Shown here one piece after another: positions 34,405 through 42,877 of a stretch of 64,000 nt of DNA. The position numbers and the translations under genes are program-made. Origin of the DNA: Pedobacter frigiditerrae. GTDB taxonomy: Bacteria; Bacteroidota; Bacteroidia; Sphingobacteriales; Sphingobacteriaceae. The stretch's first letter is position 1, and every line of letters begins with the position of its first letter. The notes beneath the pieces are model-generated. The model saw only the letters and a program-made list of their open reading frames with translations. It was not told the DNA's origin and searched no databases. The stretch is from positions 1 through 64,000 of the forward strand of contig NZ_SJSK01000005.1 in NCBI RefSeq assembly GCF_004331645.1. The letters are read 5' to 3'.

Positions 34405-35292
34405 TTAAAAACTAAGCCAATCTAAGATATAATCTGCATCTTCTCTCCAAGTTGACTGACTTAATGAATAATGGTTTCGACCAGCAAAGACCTTATATTC
34501 TGTAATGGAATTTTTATCCTTATATCGTTTAAAATTCTTCCTGTTCAATGATGATGGAATGATATGGTCCTTATCGCCCGACACAAATAATAAAGGCACA
34601 TGTGGTTTCTTGAAATCAACTTTACCTTCTTTTGTTAGTGCGCCCTTTGCCGCTCTCTTTGATTCTGGGATAACCAATCTATCATAAGATTCTTGTTGCT
34701 CTTGCAAGCTCATCCCATTGGTAAAAGTATATTGCCATTGTTTAAAGGTCATTAAATAGGTTTTATCTTTTGAAGTAAATAAGCCAAGCGCAGGTGTCAC
34801 AGATTTAATGAAAGACCATCTTGTAGAAATTACTCCTTTTGGGGCAACAGAATGATAAATGATCCCCGCCTCTGCTAGATTTCGCTGTACTAGTAATTGA
34901 GTAATCAAACCACCAAAAGAATGTCCCATTACAATCGGTTTTTCTGGTAGCTTGCTAATAATCGAAGCATAATGATCAACAACCTGCGTTAAGGTTAAAG
35001 CGGCAATTGCACTATCTGGGTGTTTTTGACGCAAGGCAGAAGGAACCCCTTCTTTATTTGGCCAGGCTGGCGCAATGGTTTTATAACCCCTTTCTTTAAA
35101 ATATTGTTCCCATTCTGCCCAGCATTCATTGCTTACAAAGGCCCCAGTTACAAATACAATCGTTTTAGATTTTAAAGACTTAGCATCAAAATTTGTTTGC
35201 GCATTTAGCCTAGGAATATATAGGATGGCGAATAAGCAAGTCAAAACGAATATCAATCGTTGACTGCTTCTTGTTTGCGTTAAATTGTTCAT
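34405..35292 (-). CDS. Secreted alpha/beta hydrolase
   Basis: A 295-aa alpha/beta hydrolase with a signal peptide (LIFVLTCLFAILYIPRLNAQ). It has VTGAFVSNECWAEWEQYF, nucleophile Ser in VMGHSFGGLITQLLVQR, Asp in FVSGDKDHIIP and His in AGRNHYSLSQ. A cytoplasmic paralogue without the signal is at 49816-50598 (about half of residues shared, identical motif order: ITGAFVSYAGWEEW, GHSLGGLVTQ, GRNHYAMSQ). Second gene of the leftward operon, 37 bp after the HSL-type hydrolase. Confidence 0.86.
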   Translation of the reverse strand: MNNLTQTRSSQRLIFVLTCLFAILYIPRLNAQTNFDAKSLKSKTIVFVTGAFVSNECWAEWEQYFKERGYKTIAPAWPNKEGVPSALRQKHPDSAIAALTLTQVVDHYASIISKLPEKPIVMGHSFGGLITQLLVQRNLAEAGIIYHSVAPKGVISTRWSFIKSVTPALGLFTSKDKTYLMTFKQWQYTFTNGMSLQEQQESYDRLVIPESKRAAKGALTKEGKVDFKKPHVPLLFVSGDKDHIIPSSLNRKNFKRYKDKNSITEYKVFAGRNHYSLSQSTWREDADYILDWLSF

Positions 35293-35329
35293 TTTTTTTT
35301 ATTAAAGTATTTAAAAAATTTATCTGAGA

Positions 35330-36337
35330 TTAAATGACCGGTTTTAAATAAGCTTTTAGCTCTGCGGCGGCGTGCAAGAAAAGGGACTTGGCCTGAGCAG
35401 TATGCGCCAACGGATTCAATAACCCAAAATCGTGAATGGCACCAGCATACACCATAGTGGTAACGTTAACACCCGCCTCATCCAATTTTCTACCATAAGC
35501 TAAACACTCATCATAAAATATGTCTGCTTCGCCTACCTGAATCAATGTTGGAGGTAACCCCCTTAACTTCTCAATTGGCGCAAGTAATGGAGCGGCATAG
35601 ATTTCTTTCCTGGTCTCGTGGCCAGGAATGTAGTTGTCGTACATCCATTTGATCAATGGAGTGGTTAAAAATCGCTCCTTTCCATACCTTTGATAAGAGG
35701 ACGTTTCGAAATCGCTGTTTACCGTAGGCCAGAAAAGGATTTGAAGTTTAATTTCAGGTCCATTATGCTCCAGTGCCTTAATTGCCGTTACGGTAGCCAT
35801 ATTTCCTCCAGCGCTATTACCAACCAAAGCGATATTCTTGCCGTCTATACCAAATTGACTGCCATTTTCAGCTATCCATTTGGTTACTGCATAAATCTCA
35901 TTGGTTTGTGTGGGATATTGTTTATCCGGAGCAGGTGTATAGTTTACAAAAATCCCCACCGTACCTGAAAGAACAACCAAATCCCTTACCATCCTACGGT
36001 GCGTGGGATAATCTCCCAATACCCAACCACCACCATGGATGAAAATAAATGCTGGTAGAACACCAACTGTGCCTGTAGGCTTAACAATGTTTAGCTTAAC
36101 AGAGTAGCCATCTGCAATTACAATATTTTCGGTTTCCGTAATCCCTGAAGTGTCAACCTCCACTGAGGACTGTGCGCCTACCAATACTTTTCTTGCCGCT
36201 ATTGGTGCCATAGATTCAATTGGCTCACCTCCACTATTGTTCAGGGCGGTTAAAAAATGCTTGGTTTCACTTGATAATGCTGGATCATCGCCTACCGAGG
36301 GAACCATAATTGCTTTTAGAGGTTTTGTTGCTTCCAT
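35330..36337 (-). CDS. Alpha/beta hydrolase-3 (HSL family) esterase
   Basis: A 335-aa esterase of the hormone-sensitive-lipase family. HGGGW (101-105) forms the oxyanion hole and the nucleophile is S175 in LVGNSAGGNMAT. Asp is in IQVGEADIFYDE and His in YAGAIHDFG. No signal peptide, so cytoplasmic. A paralogue with a signal is at 47150-48214 (same SSxxxxTxTxNxxxADG region and GNSAGGN). First gene of a four-gene leftward operon (HSL esterase, alpha/beta hydrolase, MBL hydrolase, CRP-type regulator). Confidence 0.9.
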   Translation of the reverse strand: MEATKPLKAIMVPSVGDDPALSSETKHFLTALNNSGGEPIESMAPIAARKVLVGAQSSVEVDTSGITETENIVIADGYSVKLNIVKPTGTVGVLPAFIFIHGGGWVLGDYPTHRRMVRDLVVLSGTVGIFVNYTPAPDKQYPTQTNEIYAVTKWIAENGSQFGIDGKNIALVGNSAGGNMATVTAIKALEHNGPEIKLQILFWPTVNSDFETSSYQRYGKERFLTTPLIKWMYDNYIPGHETRKEIYAAPLLAPIEKLRGLPPTLIQVGEADIFYDECLAYGRKLDEAGVNVTTMVYAGAIHDFGLLNPLAHTAQAKSLFLHAAAELKAYLKPVI

Positions 36338-36396
36338 ATATTTTAATCTTATTGTTTTATAGAACTGAGTTCCTGGTTTAATGATATCATCTTAAT

Positions 36397-36412
36397 TACT
36401 AATGATATGCCA
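36397..36412 (-). promoter_or_regulatory. Candidate sigma-54 promoter of the leftward hydrolase operon
   Basis: On the minus strand TGGCATATCATTAGTA: a good -24 arm (TGGCA), GG-10-GT spacing, but a weak -12 arm (TAGTA rather than TTGCW). It lies 53 bp from the nearer operator of the adjacent pair. Confidence 0.4.
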
Positions 36413-36465
36413 TTAAATCAATCAATTGATTATCAAATAATTAATAACAAAAAAACAGTAAGACC

Positions 36466-36501
36466 CTATCGACATTTCGTTATTGTACGTGATATCGATA
36501 A
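36466..36501. promoter_or_regulatory. Paired 18-bp palindromes, 18 bp apart (leftward operon)
   Basis: CTATCGACATTTCGTTAT (36466) and TGTACGTGATATCGATAA (36484). The two sites abut; both keep CG, six bases, then CG. The first has a clean left half, the second a clean right half. Confidence 0.65.
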
Positions 36502-36573
36502 TTGCGATTGTCAGGGAACTTAATTTTAGATGGCTTAAAAACAGAGACAAAAAGCTCCAACGAGTCAAGCAGA

Positions 36574-36609
36574 TTATCGACAATTAGTTAACTCTCGATA
36601 TTTCGGCAA
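36574..36609. promoter_or_regulatory. Paired 18-bp palindromes, 18 bp apart (rightward operon)
   Basis: TTATCGACAATTAGTTAA (36574) and CTCTCGATATTTCGGCAA (36592), abutting. The first has one half degenerate, the second is close to consensus. Same 18-bp step as the pair at 36466. Confidence 0.65.
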
Positions 36610-36651
36610 ACCTGAAAAACATAAACAACTGATATTCAAAAGCTTAATATT

Positions 36652-36667
36652 TGGTCTGATAGTAGTA
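36652..36667 (+). promoter_or_regulatory. Candidate sigma-54 promoter of the rightward MBL operon
   Basis: TGGTCTGATAGTAGTA has GG, 10 bp, GT. The -12 arm (TAGTA) is the same non-consensus form as on the other side of this region. It starts 42 bp after the operator pair, one helical turn shorter than at the other promoters. Weak as a sigma-54 match on its own. Confidence 0.35.
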
Positions 36668-36687
36668 TTTCAACATTCAAATAAAAA

Positions 36688-37374
36688 ATGAATATGAAAC
36701 TAACCTACTATGGACACTCTTGCTTCGCTGTTGAGCTGGGTGGAAAAAAAATACTTTTCGACCCTTTTATAACAGGCAACGAACTAGCGAAGGATGTTGA
36801 TGTGAAATCAATAGCCTGCGATTACATTTTTATTTCCCATGGCCATTTTGATCACATTTTGGATGCAGTTGACATTGCCATACACACTGGTGCAACAGTA
36901 GTTGCCAATTGGGAAATAAGGGACTGGCTTACAAAGAAAGGAGTAAAAAATACACATCCCATGAATCCAGGAGGTCAATGGCAGTTTGAATTTGGTAAAG
37001 TGAAGTGTGTAACCGCCGTGCATTCGAGCAGTATGCCCGATGGTAGTTATGGCGGTGCGCCGAGTGGCTTCGTATTTAAAACCAATAAAGGTAGTTTTTA
37101 TTACAGTGGCGATACAGCACTTACCAAAGACATGGAATTGATCAAGGCTTGGAGTTCAATAGATTTAGCCATACTTCCCATTGGCGATGATCTTACCATT
37201 GGTGCTGAAGATGCAATACTGGCTTGTAAAATGGTAGGCGCAACAAAAGCAATGGGCGTTCATTACGACACCTTTGCCTTGATCGTAATCGACCACCAAA
37301 AGACTATCGAACAATTTGCCAAGGAAGGCATCGAGCTCTTGCTCCCAAAAATTGGACAGACCATCGAATGCTGA
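36688..37374 (+). CDS. MBL-fold metal-dependent hydrolase (UPF0173 type)
   Basis: A 228-aa metallo-beta-lactamase-fold hydrolase of the UPF0173 type: KLTYYGHSCFAVELGGKKILFDPFITGNE, ISHGHFDHILDAVD (HxHxDH metal motif), the SYGGAPSGFVFKT segment, YYSGDTALTKDMELI and the HYDTFALI His. All metal ligands are visible. The start MNMKLT... could also be at the second Met; I kept ATG 36688. First gene of a five-gene rightward operon. Confidence 0.9.
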   Translation: MNMKLTYYGHSCFAVELGGKKILFDPFITGNELAKDVDVKSIACDYIFISHGHFDHILDAVDIAIHTGATVVANWEIRDWLTKKGVKNTHPMNPGGQWQFEFGKVKCVTAVHSSSMPDGSYGGAPSGFVFKTNKGSFYYSGDTALTKDMELIKAWSSIDLAILPIGDDLTIGAEDAILACKMVGATKAMGVHYDTFALIVIDHQKTIEQFAKEGIELLLPKIGQTIEC

Positions 37375-37399
37375 GTTAAACCATCAAAATTAATAAATC

Positions 37400-38251
37400 A
37401 TGTCAATTTCATTAAAAGCTGCAATCACAGCACCAAATTTATTCATCGCTACGGCTAGTGGAAAAATTGCCTATCGCACAATAGGCAAAGGAAAGCCTCT
37501 TTTATTGTGCAATCGTTTTAGAGGAACGCTAGACACCTGGGACCCTAAATTCTTGGCCCATCTGGCCAAGAGGTTTCAGGTAATCACATTTGATTATCCA
37601 GGTATTGGTTTATCAGAAGGCAAGCATCAGGTTACTACTGAGCTACTATCAAAGGACATTCAGCTTTTTATAGACGTCCTTGGTCTCCATAAAGTAATTA
37701 TCGGTGGCTGGTCTTATGGAGGTCTTGTGGTACAATCATTTGCAGCAATGTATCCAAAATTGGTATCCCATGTCATTATCATTGGATCCAATCCCCTCGG
37801 CGAAAACCCGGTTGCACCAGAACAAATATTTTTTGATTCTGCCTTAAAGCCTGTTTATGATTTTAACGACGAGCTGATTTTATTTTTCGAGCCTTTATCA
37901 AAAGAAAGTATAGCCATGGCGAAAAAATCTCACGAGCGTTTAGCACTGAGAAAATCAGATCTAGACCTTCCAGTAAAACCAGAGCAATTCGAAAATTACT
38001 TTCAAGGTGGAGTTAGTTTCAGGGAAGATAAATTTAACGCTAAAGAGAAATTATACCAGTCGAGCATTCCCATTCTGGTTTTAATGGGTGATCATGATCC
38101 AAGCTTTGCTGTAGAAAATTGGTTCCCATTAGTCAAAAACGTGAAAGCAATGCAACTGATTATCTTTTCAAAAGCTGGTCACGGCCCTCAACATCAACAC
38201 CCAAAGTTGTGCGCAGATTACATCAAGAAATTCACTTCCAACACTAAATAA
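37400..38251 (+). CDS. Alpha/beta hydrolase
   Basis: A 283-aa cytoplasmic alpha/beta hydrolase: IAYRTIGKGKPLLLCNRFRG, FDYPGIGLSEG, nucleophile Ser in GGWSYGGLVVQSFA, Asp in LMGDHDPSFAVENWFP and His in KAGHGPQHQHP. It is the cytoplasmic paralogue of the secreted hydrolase at 23959, with matching motifs through the whole length. Lies 25 bp after the MBL gene and before a secreted unknown protein in the same operon. Confidence 0.88.
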   Translation: MSISLKAAITAPNLFIATASGKIAYRTIGKGKPLLLCNRFRGTLDTWDPKFLAHLAKRFQVITFDYPGIGLSEGKHQVTTELLSKDIQLFIDVLGLHKVIIGGWSYGGLVVQSFAAMYPKLVSHVIIIGSNPLGENPVAPEQIFFDSALKPVYDFNDELILFFEPLSKESIAMAKKSHERLALRKSDLDLPVKPEQFENYFQGGVSFREDKFNAKEKLYQSSIPILVLMGDHDPSFAVENWFPLVKNVKAMQLIIFSKAGHGPQHQHPKLCADYIKKFTSNTK

Positions 38252-38278
38252 TCAATTCATTAATAATAAAAAATCAAT

Positions 38279-39022
38279 ATGAAAACTTTAATTATCAGTG
38301 CTCTTTTTTTTCTGTGCGCTACAAATGCAGCCATCGCTTGCGAAAAATGCAGTGCCTATGCCAACTCTGAAGACTTCAACATAAAGGCAGCAAGGATTAC
38401 CCAAAACAAGTTAAACAATACACTCGAGTTCGAGATCACAGTAGGTGGCAAGGCAGGAGAAACAAAGCCCAAGGCTATCTGGAAATTTGACATGGCACCT
38501 GTACTTGGCTATGTATTCCCAACTACACTTAAACCCGAAGACATTGGTTTCAGCAGTACCCAAGGAATTGTTGCCTTGGCACTTACCTCACATCCTGATT
38601 TTGATGACACACCACTTTGGGACGAAAACAATGATAGAAACTTTGCCAATGATGGAATCCTCTGGCATCCGCATTGGGTAATCCTGATCAAGGATGATCG
38701 CGTGGGTGGCGGGCTTTCCGTAAAGGAGCATAAAAAGGCCGATTTAGTCACAAAACCAAAAACTGCACCAGAAATGAACATGTATATGGATTCTCCTGGT
38801 TATCCCGTGGCAACGGTAGGTAAGGTAATCAGGGTATCAGTTCCATTGTTCCATGTCAATAATCAAACAAAATTCAAATTCGATGCGGTTGCCTGCTACA
38901 TGGAAATCAGTGCGCCCGATGGAAAGGAAATGGAAAAAAAAATGGATAAACCCATGTTGGGCGTATATAACGTATTCAGCATATTATCCAAAAACCTCTC
39001 TCTGCCATTTGAAGTAAAATAA
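38279..39022 (+). CDS. Secreted protein of unknown function
   Basis: A 247-aa protein with a signal peptide (MKTLIISALFFLCATNAAIACEKC). A mature-domain CEKC pair near the N-terminus could bind metal or form a disulfide. Several segments look beta-rich (KLNNTLEFEITVGGKAGETKPKAIWKFDM, GILWHPHWVILIKDDRVGG, VRVSVPLFHVNN) and His residues cluster around HPHW. I do not recognise the family. It lies inside the MBL/hydrolase operon, 27 bp after the hydrolase, so a role with periplasmic substrates is inferred from context only. Confidence 0.6.
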   Translation: MKTLIISALFFLCATNAAIACEKCSAYANSEDFNIKAARITQNKLNNTLEFEITVGGKAGETKPKAIWKFDMAPVLGYVFPTTLKPEDIGFSSTQGIVALALTSHPDFDDTPLWDENNDRNFANDGILWHPHWVILIKDDRVGGGLSVKEHKKADLVTKPKTAPEMNMYMDSPGYPVATVGKVIRVSVPLFHVNNQTKFKFDAVACYMEISAPDGKEMEKKMDKPMLGVYNVFSILSKNLSLPFEVK

Positions 39023-39051
39023 AACATTTCAACCCTATTAAACTTAACATC

Positions 39052-39660
39052 ATGGAAACAAAAAAAACAGCCTTCGTATTGATCGATCCATTCAACGATT
39101 TTTTAGCCGAGGGCGGAAAACTCTGGGAACAGACCAAGACAACAGTAACAGAAAGCAACATGATTGCCAATCTACAGCAGCTCCTTTCCCTGTCTAGGGC
39201 AAAGGGAATCAAGGTAATCTATGCACCGCATCACCACACCACAATAAATGACTACCAGCAATGGAAATTCCTCTCCCCATCTCACCTTGGCAGCAAAAAC
39301 CTAATGCTTTTTGAAAAGGGAAGCTGGGGCGCAGAATTCCACCCAGATCTAGCGCCACAAGAAGGTGACCTTGTTGCTCAAAATCATTGGACGGCAAGCG
39401 GTTTTGCTAACACAGATCTTGATTTTTTATTGAAACAGCATGACATAGATTCGGTAATCATCGCTGGTATGCGTGCCAATACCTGTATCGATTCTACAGC
39501 ACGTTATGCCGTTGAACTGGGCTACCATGTAACCTTGGTTAGCGATGGTATCGCAGCCTTTGCTTGGGAAGAAGTAAATGCCGTGACCGGTATCACCTTT
39601 CCAAATTATGGGCATTCCCTTAAAACAACAGCAGAGCTTATTAAAGTGATCTCCATATGA
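39052..39660 (+). CDS. Isochorismatase-family cysteine hydrolase
   Basis: A 202-aa cysteine hydrolase: FVLIDPFNDF (D12) and nucleophile C145 in GMRANTCIDSTARYAVELG. The middle motif reads VAQNHWTASGFANTDLD: the family's usual Lys is replaced here, a variant seen in a subgroup of isochorismatase-like proteins. Cytoplasmic, unlike the exported paralogue at 25032. Fourth gene of the MBL-hydrolase operon; its stop overlaps the start of the next gene by 4 bp (ATGA). Confidence 0.86.
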   Translation: METKKTAFVLIDPFNDFLAEGGKLWEQTKTTVTESNMIANLQQLLSLSRAKGIKVIYAPHHHTTINDYQQWKFLSPSHLGSKNLMLFEKGSWGAEFHPDLAPQEGDLVAQNHWTASGFANTDLDFLLKQHDIDSVIIAGMRANTCIDSTARYAVELGYHVTLVSDGIAAFAWEEVNAVTGITFPNYGHSLKTTAELIKVISI

Positions 39661-40187
39661 AAATCATTGCAGAAAGCACATCTAGGGCAAACATAAAGGC
39701 TCCTTTTGATGAAATCAACCTTACCGAATGGCTGTTTAGTCTTAAAAACCATGAATATCAGGCCTGCTCAAGTTCACACATCGCAAGTGGCATATCGTTT
39801 AACGAGAATGGCAAACGCGTGTCTATCAATGTAGAGCTCATTGCGGGCAATCTGCTCGTACAGCATTACCAGGAGGATATTTCCAAGCCAAGCCACTGTA
39901 GGGTCAATTCCATCTCCGATTCCATTTCAGGTCTAGGAAACACCAAGCTGGGCATCACTTGGGAACTGGTACTACATCGCCTCACTGCAAGCACTTGCGA
40001 ATTGGAAAACCATGTGGTAGTTTCCTTTACCGACCAATTCCTCGAACTGCTCAAAAAGGCAGGGATAACCGACCTTGAAGCAGTTAAGGCCGGGATGGCC
40101 GAGAACCTGGCTGCGCATAACCTTGAAGAAACACCTTTATTTGCCATTGATATTGAAAAAAAGGCAAGATTGGGTCTGTGGGTTTAA
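39657..40187 (+). CDS. SRPBCC-like protein of unknown function
   Basis: A 176-aa protein translationally coupled (ATGA overlap) to the isochorismatase-like gene. The sequence alternates beta strands (GISFNENGKRVSINVELIAGNLLVQHY, LGITWELVLHRLTASTCELENHVVVSF) and a C-terminal helix (DFLELLKKAGITDLEAVKAGMAENLAAHN). This strand-rich start and long last helix resemble SRPBCC/START-type ligand-binding folds, but no signature is decisive. Probably a small-molecule-binding partner of the operon. Confidence 0.5.
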   Translation: MKIIAESTSRANIKAPFDEINLTEWLFSLKNHEYQACSSSHIASGISFNENGKRVSINVELIAGNLLVQHYQEDISKPSHCRVNSISDSISGLGNTKLGITWELVLHRLTASTCELENHVVVSFTDQFLELLKKAGITDLEAVKAGMAENLAAHNLEETPLFAIDIEKKARLGLWV

Positions 40188-40404
40188 AAAAAATAAACAA
40201 TCATATCCATACAAAGACAGGGCTCAATTCTTTGCCCATCATACCTAATCGAACCATTGGACATTGCCGCTCAACAATACAAAAACTTGAACGGTTTTAG
40301 TTTCAAAACATTCCCAAAAAAACATTTAAACACCTATATTAGAGGAACATAAACCAATAAAAAAAGCAATATACATTTTATTGATTTCATTAAACGCTCA
40401 TTGC

Positions 40405-42795
40405 ATGAAATTTAAATTATTGATTTTGGCCCTATCCTTATGTGTGGCTACAAAGACTTTCGCACAACAGATTTATCCTATGCTCACACCAATCGAGCTT
40501 AAACATACACGCTTAAAGCTCGCACAGACAAGTTCAAATATCGAACGTACCCAACTATTACTTAAACTCAGCTACCACTACATTATCAAAGGTGGAGAAT
40601 ATAATTCTGATCTGGACAGTGCATCTTTTTTTTTAAATAGAGCGCAAAAACTGAGTAAAAAATTTAATCTCGTAAGGGATCAGATCCACGGCACGATGCT
40701 ATTTGGTCTTTTGAGAAATGAAAAAGGGGAGTATGATAAATTCCGTGAAATTCTATATGAGGTGATATCCGAGGCAGACAGTAGAAAACTGTTTCATGAA
40801 AAAGGCGAAGCACTATACTTTCTTGGTTGTTTCGATCGTACGAATGAGCTCGAACAATACAAAAGAGCATTATCGTGCTTTCAGTCATCAAAAAGCCTAA
40901 AAGAGGAAGCCTACGTGCACTTTAGCATATCAAAACTATATACAAGAACGAGTAATGGAAACAAGGAACTTTCCTTGCAGTCTGCAATCAAGTCACTAGC
41001 ATTATATAAAAAAACAAAAGGCACTGACCTGCAGTATCTATACCATCATATATCAAATGTAAGTGGGTCACTCAATAATTGGCCAGACCGTGTTGGCTAT
41101 CTTTTATTGGCAATAGATGAGGTGAAAAGAACGGGTAATTCAACTCAGATAGGTCGATATTATTCAGATCTTGGCGGCACCTATCAGGGGCTAAAACAAC
41201 ACTCAGATGCGTTAAAATACCTTTTGCTCGCTCAGAATAGATTTGAAGCTCAGGGTGACCAGAATTACATATACTACAATGCCAATATGATTTGTAATGT
41301 CTTTAGTACCTTGAATCAAAAAAATAAGGCTATTGAATTTTACAAAAGTGTAATTAAAAAATTCCCACCTACCACTTCAGAACACTCAATAAGAATTGCG
41401 AGCCACCTTGCAACTTACTACACGCAAATGAAGCGCTTTGACTTGGCGGAGCCGTACGTAAAAGAAATGTTAGGTATGGAGGCAAAGATTGGTCGAAAAA
41501 ACTTTGCCACTATTTTATCCTATTCAGTTGCGGTTAATTTTTACCTCGCCGTAAAGGACCTAGCAAAAGCAGAATTCTACCTTAATGAAGTGTCAAAAAA
41601 TAATGCAACAAACCCTACTTCCTATATAAGTTGGACTTATCTAAATCACTTTAGGCTAGATTCGGCTAGGGGTAATTTTTTAAGTGCAATACAATATTAC
41701 CAAAAATATAAGTTGTTGAATGATAGCGTCCTTAATGAAGGTAAACTTAAACAGATCGCTGAACTACAGATACAATATGAAACGAAAAAGAAGGAAGCAG
41801 ACCTACTAATCAAGGATAAAAACATCTTTGCTCTTAACGAGCGTACCTTATTTTTAGATCAGGAAGCAAAAAACCGACAAACACTATTGGATAAGGCATT
41901 ACTGCAATCACAAAAATCAGATCTTCTTCGAAAAAATAAGGATGCTGAACTAGCAATCAGGTTAAAAAACATCAAATTGTTAAAGCAACAATCCGAACTT
42001 CAAAAAAGCCAATTGAACCAAGCCTATCTCACAAGGACGATAGTTATCTGCTTTTCTGTGTTATTGATTACTTTATTGGCGCTATTATTTAGACAATTTC
42101 GCCTTAAACAGTCAGCGAATCAAATCATAGCACAAAAAAACGACCGACTGCAAAGCTTGGTCACGGAAAAAAACTGGCTCCTGAAAGAAGTGCACCACAG
42201 GGTAAAAAACAACCTACAAACAGTAATTAGCCTTTTAGAATCCCAGGCCTTTTATTTAAAGGATGATGCCTACAAGGCCATGCAAAATTGCCAGCACAGG
42301 ATCTATGTCATGTCTCTTATCCACCAAAAACTCTATCAGTCAGATGAAGTGAAGTCGATACTGATGCCACTTTACATTTCCGAATTTGTAAGTTACCTAT
42401 CCGAAAGCCTCGAAGTAAGGCAGAACATTAGTTTTCAGCAAGACATAGACGAGATTGAACTAAACATTAACCAAGCAGTTCCATTGGCATTGATCATTAA
42501 TGAAGCCGTAACCAATTCAATCAAATATGCATTTCCAAATAGACAATTCGGTATAATCCACTTATCGCTTAAGAGGATTGCAGACCAAATCTTCTTGTGC
42601 ATTAGTGATAATGGAATCGGTATAACAAATTCTAATCTCAATCAAAATACAGATACCTTAGGCCTAAAACTGATGAAGGGACTATGCCAAGACCTGAATG
42701 CGGACATCAAGATCGATAACACCAATGGCACCTCGATCATGATTAATTTTGAGATTATAATTCCTTACCAAATAGAGCTTCTAGATGCCGTTTAA
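40405..42795 (+). CDS. Sensor histidine kinase, TPR-HisKA_2 type (first paralogue)
   Basis: A 796-aa membrane sensor kinase (ATG 40405 gives a signal peptide MKFKLLILALSLCVATKTFAQ; an in-frame TTG at 40381 adds 8 residues). The periplasmic part has TPR-like helical repeats (~40-430). A coiled coil and one membrane segment (TIVICFSVLLITLLALLF) follow. The kinase core has HisKA_2 H-box EVHHRVKNNLQTVISLLESQ with the phosphorylated His, and a HATPase domain with NEAVTNSIKYAFP (N-box), SDNGIG and GLKLMKGL. Phosphotransfer partner is probably the sigma-54 regulator at 45268. 82 bp before the second paralogue. Confidence 0.9.
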   Translation: MKFKLLILALSLCVATKTFAQQIYPMLTPIELKHTRLKLAQTSSNIERTQLLLKLSYHYIIKGGEYNSDLDSASFFLNRAQKLSKKFNLVRDQIHGTMLFGLLRNEKGEYDKFREILYEVISEADSRKLFHEKGEALYFLGCFDRTNELEQYKRALSCFQSSKSLKEEAYVHFSISKLYTRTSNGNKELSLQSAIKSLALYKKTKGTDLQYLYHHISNVSGSLNNWPDRVGYLLLAIDEVKRTGNSTQIGRYYSDLGGTYQGLKQHSDALKYLLLAQNRFEAQGDQNYIYYNANMICNVFSTLNQKNKAIEFYKSVIKKFPPTTSEHSIRIASHLATYYTQMKRFDLAEPYVKEMLGMEAKIGRKNFATILSYSVAVNFYLAVKDLAKAEFYLNEVSKNNATNPTSYISWTYLNHFRLDSARGNFLSAIQYYQKYKLLNDSVLNEGKLKQIAELQIQYETKKKEADLLIKDKNIFALNERTLFLDQEAKNRQTLLDKALLQSQKSDLLRKNKDAELAIRLKNIKLLKQQSELQKSQLNQAYLTRTIVICFSVLLITLLALLFRQFRLKQSANQIIAQKNDRLQSLVTEKNWLLKEVHHRVKNNLQTVISLLESQAFYLKDDAYKAMQNCQHRIYVMSLIHQKLYQSDEVKSILMPLYISEFVSYLSESLEVRQNISFQQDIDEIELNINQAVPLALIINEAVTNSIKYAFPNRQFGIIHLSLKRIADQIFLCISDNGIGITNSNLNQNTDTLGLKLMKGLCQDLNADIKIDNTNGTSIMINFEIIIPYQIELLDAV

Positions 42796-42877
42796 ATAAG
42801 TACGCAAATAAGTTTTTTTGCCTAAATTAGATTTTACATCCACCTTATTAGATATCTATCAATTCATTTTTATTATC

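Larger units (their letters stand above)
36338..36687. other. Divergent intergenic region with two operator pairs
   Basis: No gene. About 350 bp between the leftward HSL operon and the rightward MBL operon. Two pairs of the 18-bp palindrome and one promoter candidate on each side are listed separately. The middle (36502-36573) shows nothing recognised. Confidence 0.6.

Noticed and set aside
40188-40404. Operator pair before the tandem kinases
   Set aside because: No match to the palindrome and no convincing -24/-12 element, so these two kinases are not placed in the regulon on sequence grounds.
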